Source: JAFGBH01 sp964430915
GTDB taxonomy: Bacteria > Desulfobacterota > Syntrophia > Syntrophales > UBA2210
Length of the DNA stretch: 7,543 nucleotides
Direction of reading: 5' to 3'
NCBI GenBank assembly: GCA_964430915.1
Contig: CAYSHT010000105.1
Location: 1 to 7,543, forward strand
Shown here: positions 4,975-7,543 of the stretch, in pieces
Layout: each line of letters opens with the position of its first letter
Numbering within the stretch: the stretch's first letter is position 1
Program-made: the position numbers and the translations under genes
The notes under the pieces: generated by a model
The model's database searches: none
What the model was told of the DNA's origin: nothing
What the model saw: the letters and a program-made list of their open reading frames with translations, nothing else

Positions 4975-7404
4975 ATGTTTAATTTCAATAAAGATAAAGA
5001 CGAAATAATCGTCGACGATACAATGTCTGCCATTCCTCTGCTTCCCCTCAGGGATGTGGTGGTTTTTCCCTATATGATAGTTCCCCTCTTTGTGGGGAGG
5101 GAAAAATCCATCAGCGCACTGGAATCGGCAATGAAATACGAGAAAGAGATATTCCTTGTAGCGCAGAGAAATGCAGAAAATGATGATCCTTCTGAAGAGG
5201 ATATATACAGCATAGGAACCGTGGGTAGTATCATACAGCTGCTCAGACTTCCCGATGGCACCGTGAAGGCCCTTGTGGAGGGGCAGAGCAGGGGCGTGAT
5301 AAGTGAGTATATTCCAAATGAAGACTTTTTCCTCGTGAAAGTTGATAAGGTTGAGGAGGAAATTGATGACAAATCGAAGATCAAAACATCGGCCCTCATG
5401 CGAAATATTGTCGAGGCCTTCGAAAAATATGCAAAGCTTAGCAAAAAAGTTCCACCCGAGATGGTGAGTTCCATATCGGCCACGAGTGATCCGACGAAAC
5501 TTGCCGATGTTGCGGCATCTCACCTTCACGTAAAGTTGGAAGAGAAGCAGCGAATACTCGAGACAATGGATGTTATAGAAAGGCTTGAAAAGATTTACAG
5601 CCTCATGATGTCCGAGATAGAGATACTCGAGGTTGAGGGGCGGATAAAAAAACGTGTAAAGAGGCAGATGGAAAAGACCCAGAAGGATTACTATCTGAAC
5701 GAGCAGATGAGAGCCATTCAGAAAGAAATGGGGGAAGACGATTCATTCAAGAGCGAGATAAAGGAACTCGAAAAGAAGCTGGAAGAAAAGAAGATGTCCG
5801 AAGAAGCTCATGAAAAGATGGAGCATGAGATAAAGAAACTGAAAATGATGGCTCCGATGTCCGCAGAGGCGACAGTCGTAAGAAATTACATAGACTGGAT
5901 ATTATCGCTGCCATGGTCTGAAAAGACGGAAAATAAATACAGCCTCAAGGAATCGGAAGTGATCCTGGAAGAGGACCACTATGGATTGAAGAAGGTCAAG
6001 GAAAGGATTCTGGAATACCTGGCGGTCCAGTATCTTATCAAAAAGAAGAAAGGCTCCATACTCTGTCTCGTAGGGCCTCCCGGTGTGGGAAAGACATCGG
6101 TCGCAAAGTCGATTGCCCGGGCAACAAACAGAAAATTTGTCAGGTTATCACTAGGCGGTCTTAGAGATGAGGCCGAGATACGTGGCCACAGGAGGACATA
6201 TATAGGTGCCCTGCCGGGAAAGATCATACAGCTTCTGAAAAAAGCAGGCTCAAACAATCCGGTGTTCTGTCTCGATGAAATCGACAAACTGAGCTCTGAC
6301 TTCAGGGGGGATCCAGCATCTGCCCTTCTTGAGGTTCTTGATCCGGAGCAGAACTTTGCATTCAACGACAATTATCTTGAGGTGGATTACGATCTTTCTG
6401 AAATTATGTTCATTACTACGGCAAACGTGCTTCAAACGATCCCCGCTGCATTAGAGGACAGAATGGAAGTAATTCGTATTGCAGGGTATATAGAGCCGGA
6501 AAAATTGAATATTGCGAAGAAGTATCTGGTTGCCAAGGAGATGGATGCAAATGGTCTAACCGTTGATAATATTGACTATACCGATGGAGCCCTTCTTACG
6601 CTCATCAGAAAGTATACCAGAGAGGCAGGAGTACGGAATCTGCAAAGAGAAATAGCATCCATTTGCAGAAAGGTGGCAAGGAAAATCGTAACAGATGGAA
6701 CAAAAAGCAGACTGAAAATAACAATGAAATCGGTTGAAAAATATCTCGGTATACCGAAGTACCGCTTCGGCGAAACGGAAGGAAAGGATAAAGTTGGTCT
6801 CACCGTAGGCCTCGCATGGACCGAGGTGGGTGGAGAACTTCTGACAATAGAGGCATCCGTTATGAAGGGAACGGGAAAACCGATCCTGACGGGTAAACTT
6901 GGTGACGTGATGCAGGAGTCGGCTCAGGCGGCGCTTACCTATGTGAGATCAAGGGCGGATACTTTGGGACTTGATGCAAATTTCTATAAAGAGTCAGACG
7001 TGCACGTTCATGTTCCCGAGGGTGCGATTCCGAAGGACGGTCCTTCCGCCGGTATTGCCATGGCAACCTCGATTGCCTCGGCATTTCTCGGGCAAAAGGT
7101 GAGAAGTGATATTGCCATGACCGGTGAGATTACACTGCGGGGAAGGGTATTGCCCATAGGGGGACTGAAGGAAAAATTGCTGGCTGCCCATCGTGGCAAC
7201 ATCAAAACGGTTATTATTCCGAGAGAAAACGAGAAAGATCTTACTGATATTCCAGCAAATGTGCTGAAAGATGTGGAAATAGTGTTCGTAGAGAATGTTG
7301 ATGAAGTGCTGAAAAGGGCTCTTATCAGGAATGATATAAAGAAGGAAGACACACCAATAGGCGGAGCTTTTATAAAGAACGATGAAATAAGGGTTAATGC
7401 TTAG
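4975..7404 (+). CDS. lon: Lon (LonA-type) ATP-dependent serine protease
   Basis: Lon is a self-contained hexameric AAA+ protease that removes misfolded and short-lived regulatory proteins in the cytoplasm. The 809 residues contain the full LonA architecture: N-terminal substrate-binding domain (about 20-212, starting IPLLPLRDVVVFP), a helical region with the conserved KDYYLNEQ motif at 237-244, an AAA+ module with Walker A GPPGVGKT at 367-374, Walker B Asp434-Glu435 and arginine finger Arg496, and a C-terminal protease domain. The catalytic dyad is Ser691 in PKDGPSAG and Lys734 in GGLKEK. There is no membrane segment, so it is not LonB. The ATG at 4975 has AGGG (4964-4967) 7 nt upstream, inside the end of clpX. 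It is the last gene of the block; no clear terminator follows before tRNA-Val. Confidence 0.98.
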   Translation: MFNFNKDKDEIIVDDTMSAIPLLPLRDVVVFPYMIVPLFVGREKSISALESAMKYEKEIFLVAQRNAENDDPSEEDIYSIGTVGSIIQLLRLPDGTVKALVEGQSRGVISEYIPNEDFFLVKVDKVEEEIDDKSKIKTSALMRNIVEAFEKYAKLSKKVPPEMVSSISATSDPTKLADVAASHLHVKLEEKQRILETMDVIERLEKIYSLMMSEIEILEVEGRIKKRVKRQMEKTQKDYYLNEQMRAIQKEMGEDDSFKSEIKELEKKLEEKKMSEEAHEKMEHEIKKLKMMAPMSAEATVVRNYIDWILSLPWSEKTENKYSLKESEVILEEDHYGLKKVKERILEYLAVQYLIKKKKGSILCLVGPPGVGKTSVAKSIARATNRKFVRLSLGGLRDEAEIRGHRRTYIGALPGKIIQLLKKAGSNNPVFCLDEIDKLSSDFRGDPASALLEVLDPEQNFAFNDNYLEVDYDLSEIMFITTANVLQTIPAALEDRMEVIRIAGYIEPEKLNIAKKYLVAKEMDANGLTVDNIDYTDGALLTLIRKYTREAGVRNLQREIASICRKVARKIVTDGTKSRLKITMKSVEKYLGIPKYRFGETEGKDKVGLTVGLAWTEVGGELLTIEASVMKGTGKPILTGKLGDVMQESAQAALTYVRSRADTLGLDANFYKESDVHVHVPEGAIPKDGPSAGIAMATSIASAFLGQKVRSDIAMTGEITLRGRVLPIGGLKEKLLAAHRGNIKTVIIPRENEKDLTDIPANVLKDVEIVFVENVDEVLKRALIRNDIKKEDTPIGGAFIKNDEIRVNA

Positions 7405-7424
7405 GCAATAAACTCAAATATAGC

Positions 7425-7453
7425 TTGACAAAGGGAGATTTTTTCTCTACATT
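7425..7453 (+). promoter_or_regulatory. Probable promoter of tRNA-Val
   Basis: TTGACA (7425-7430) and TACATT (7448-7453) are 17 bp apart, in the 84-bp gap between lon and tRNA-Val. The -35 is perfect, the -10 matches four of six consensus positions. Transcription would start near 7460, giving a leader of about 29 nt. It would let the tRNA be made independently of lon. Confidence 0.55.
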
Positions 7454-7488
7454 TCCCGCCTTGATCGGGATCATTAAAGAGTGTATAA

Positions 7489-7543
7489 GGGCGGGTAGCT
7501 CAGTTGGGAGAGCGCCACGTTTACACCGTGGATGTCACAGGTT
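7489..7543 (+). tRNA. tRNA-Val(UAC), 5' part, cut by the window edge
   Basis: Acceptor 5' strand GGGCGGG (7489-7495), T8-A9, D-arm GCTC-AGTTGGGA-GAGC, anticodon stem CCACG/CGTGG (7515-7519, 7527-7531) with loop TTTACAC and anticodon TAC at 7522-7524, variable loop, then the start of the T-arm (ACAGG-TT). The window ends inside the T-loop. All visible stems pair perfectly, so the gene appears functional. Confidence 0.93.

Noticed and set aside
7461..7489. Alternative promoter TTGATC-17-TATAAG for tRNA-Val
   Set aside because: Transcription would start inside the mature tRNA, so it cannot make a functional tRNA-Val.

Overview
The right-hand 80% of the window is a conserved bacterial protein quality-control block on the + strand: tRNA-Leu(UAG), tig (trigger factor), clpP, clpX, lon, then the start of tRNA-Val(UAC). 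All four proteins keep their key residues and look full length. The gene order, moderate GC, frequent AGG/AGA arginine codons and strong Shine-Dalgarno sites suit a Gram-negative bacterium, perhaps a Desulfobacterota/deltaproteobacterial lineage. That placement is inference; no marker here fixes the taxon.

Layout. Positions 1-1384 hold leftward genes unlike the rest: the first 13 codons of an unknown gene (1-39), a 79-residue MerR-type helix-turn-helix protein (52-291), and an AT-rich 237-residue protein of unknown family (424-1137). Positions 1138-1383 carry no convincing gene but contain two hairpins, a direct repeat and an inverted repeat. At 1384-1428 lies the 3' half of a tRNA-Pro(GGG), from anticodon loop to CCA, with no 5' half in the window. 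This is the typical scar of an element integrated into a tRNA gene, so 1-1384 is probably one end of a genomic island. Chromosomal backbone resumes to the right with a terminator-like hairpin (1453-1477) and a strong promoter (1576-1604).

The promoter at 1576-1604 probably drives tRNA-Leu and the chaperone/protease genes as one unit. The gaps are 26 nt (tRNA to tig), a 4-nt overlap (tig/clpP), 12 nt (clpP/clpX) and 4 nt (clpX/lon), with no terminator visible between them. The products act in sequence: trigger factor folds nascent chains at the ribosome, ClpX unfolds tagged or damaged substrates into the ClpP chamber, and Lon degrades misfolded proteins on its own. A second promoter-like sequence precedes tRNA-Val.

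The four large genes are ordinary. The points of interest are the tRNA-Pro half, the uncharacterised island genes, and the structured DNA between them.
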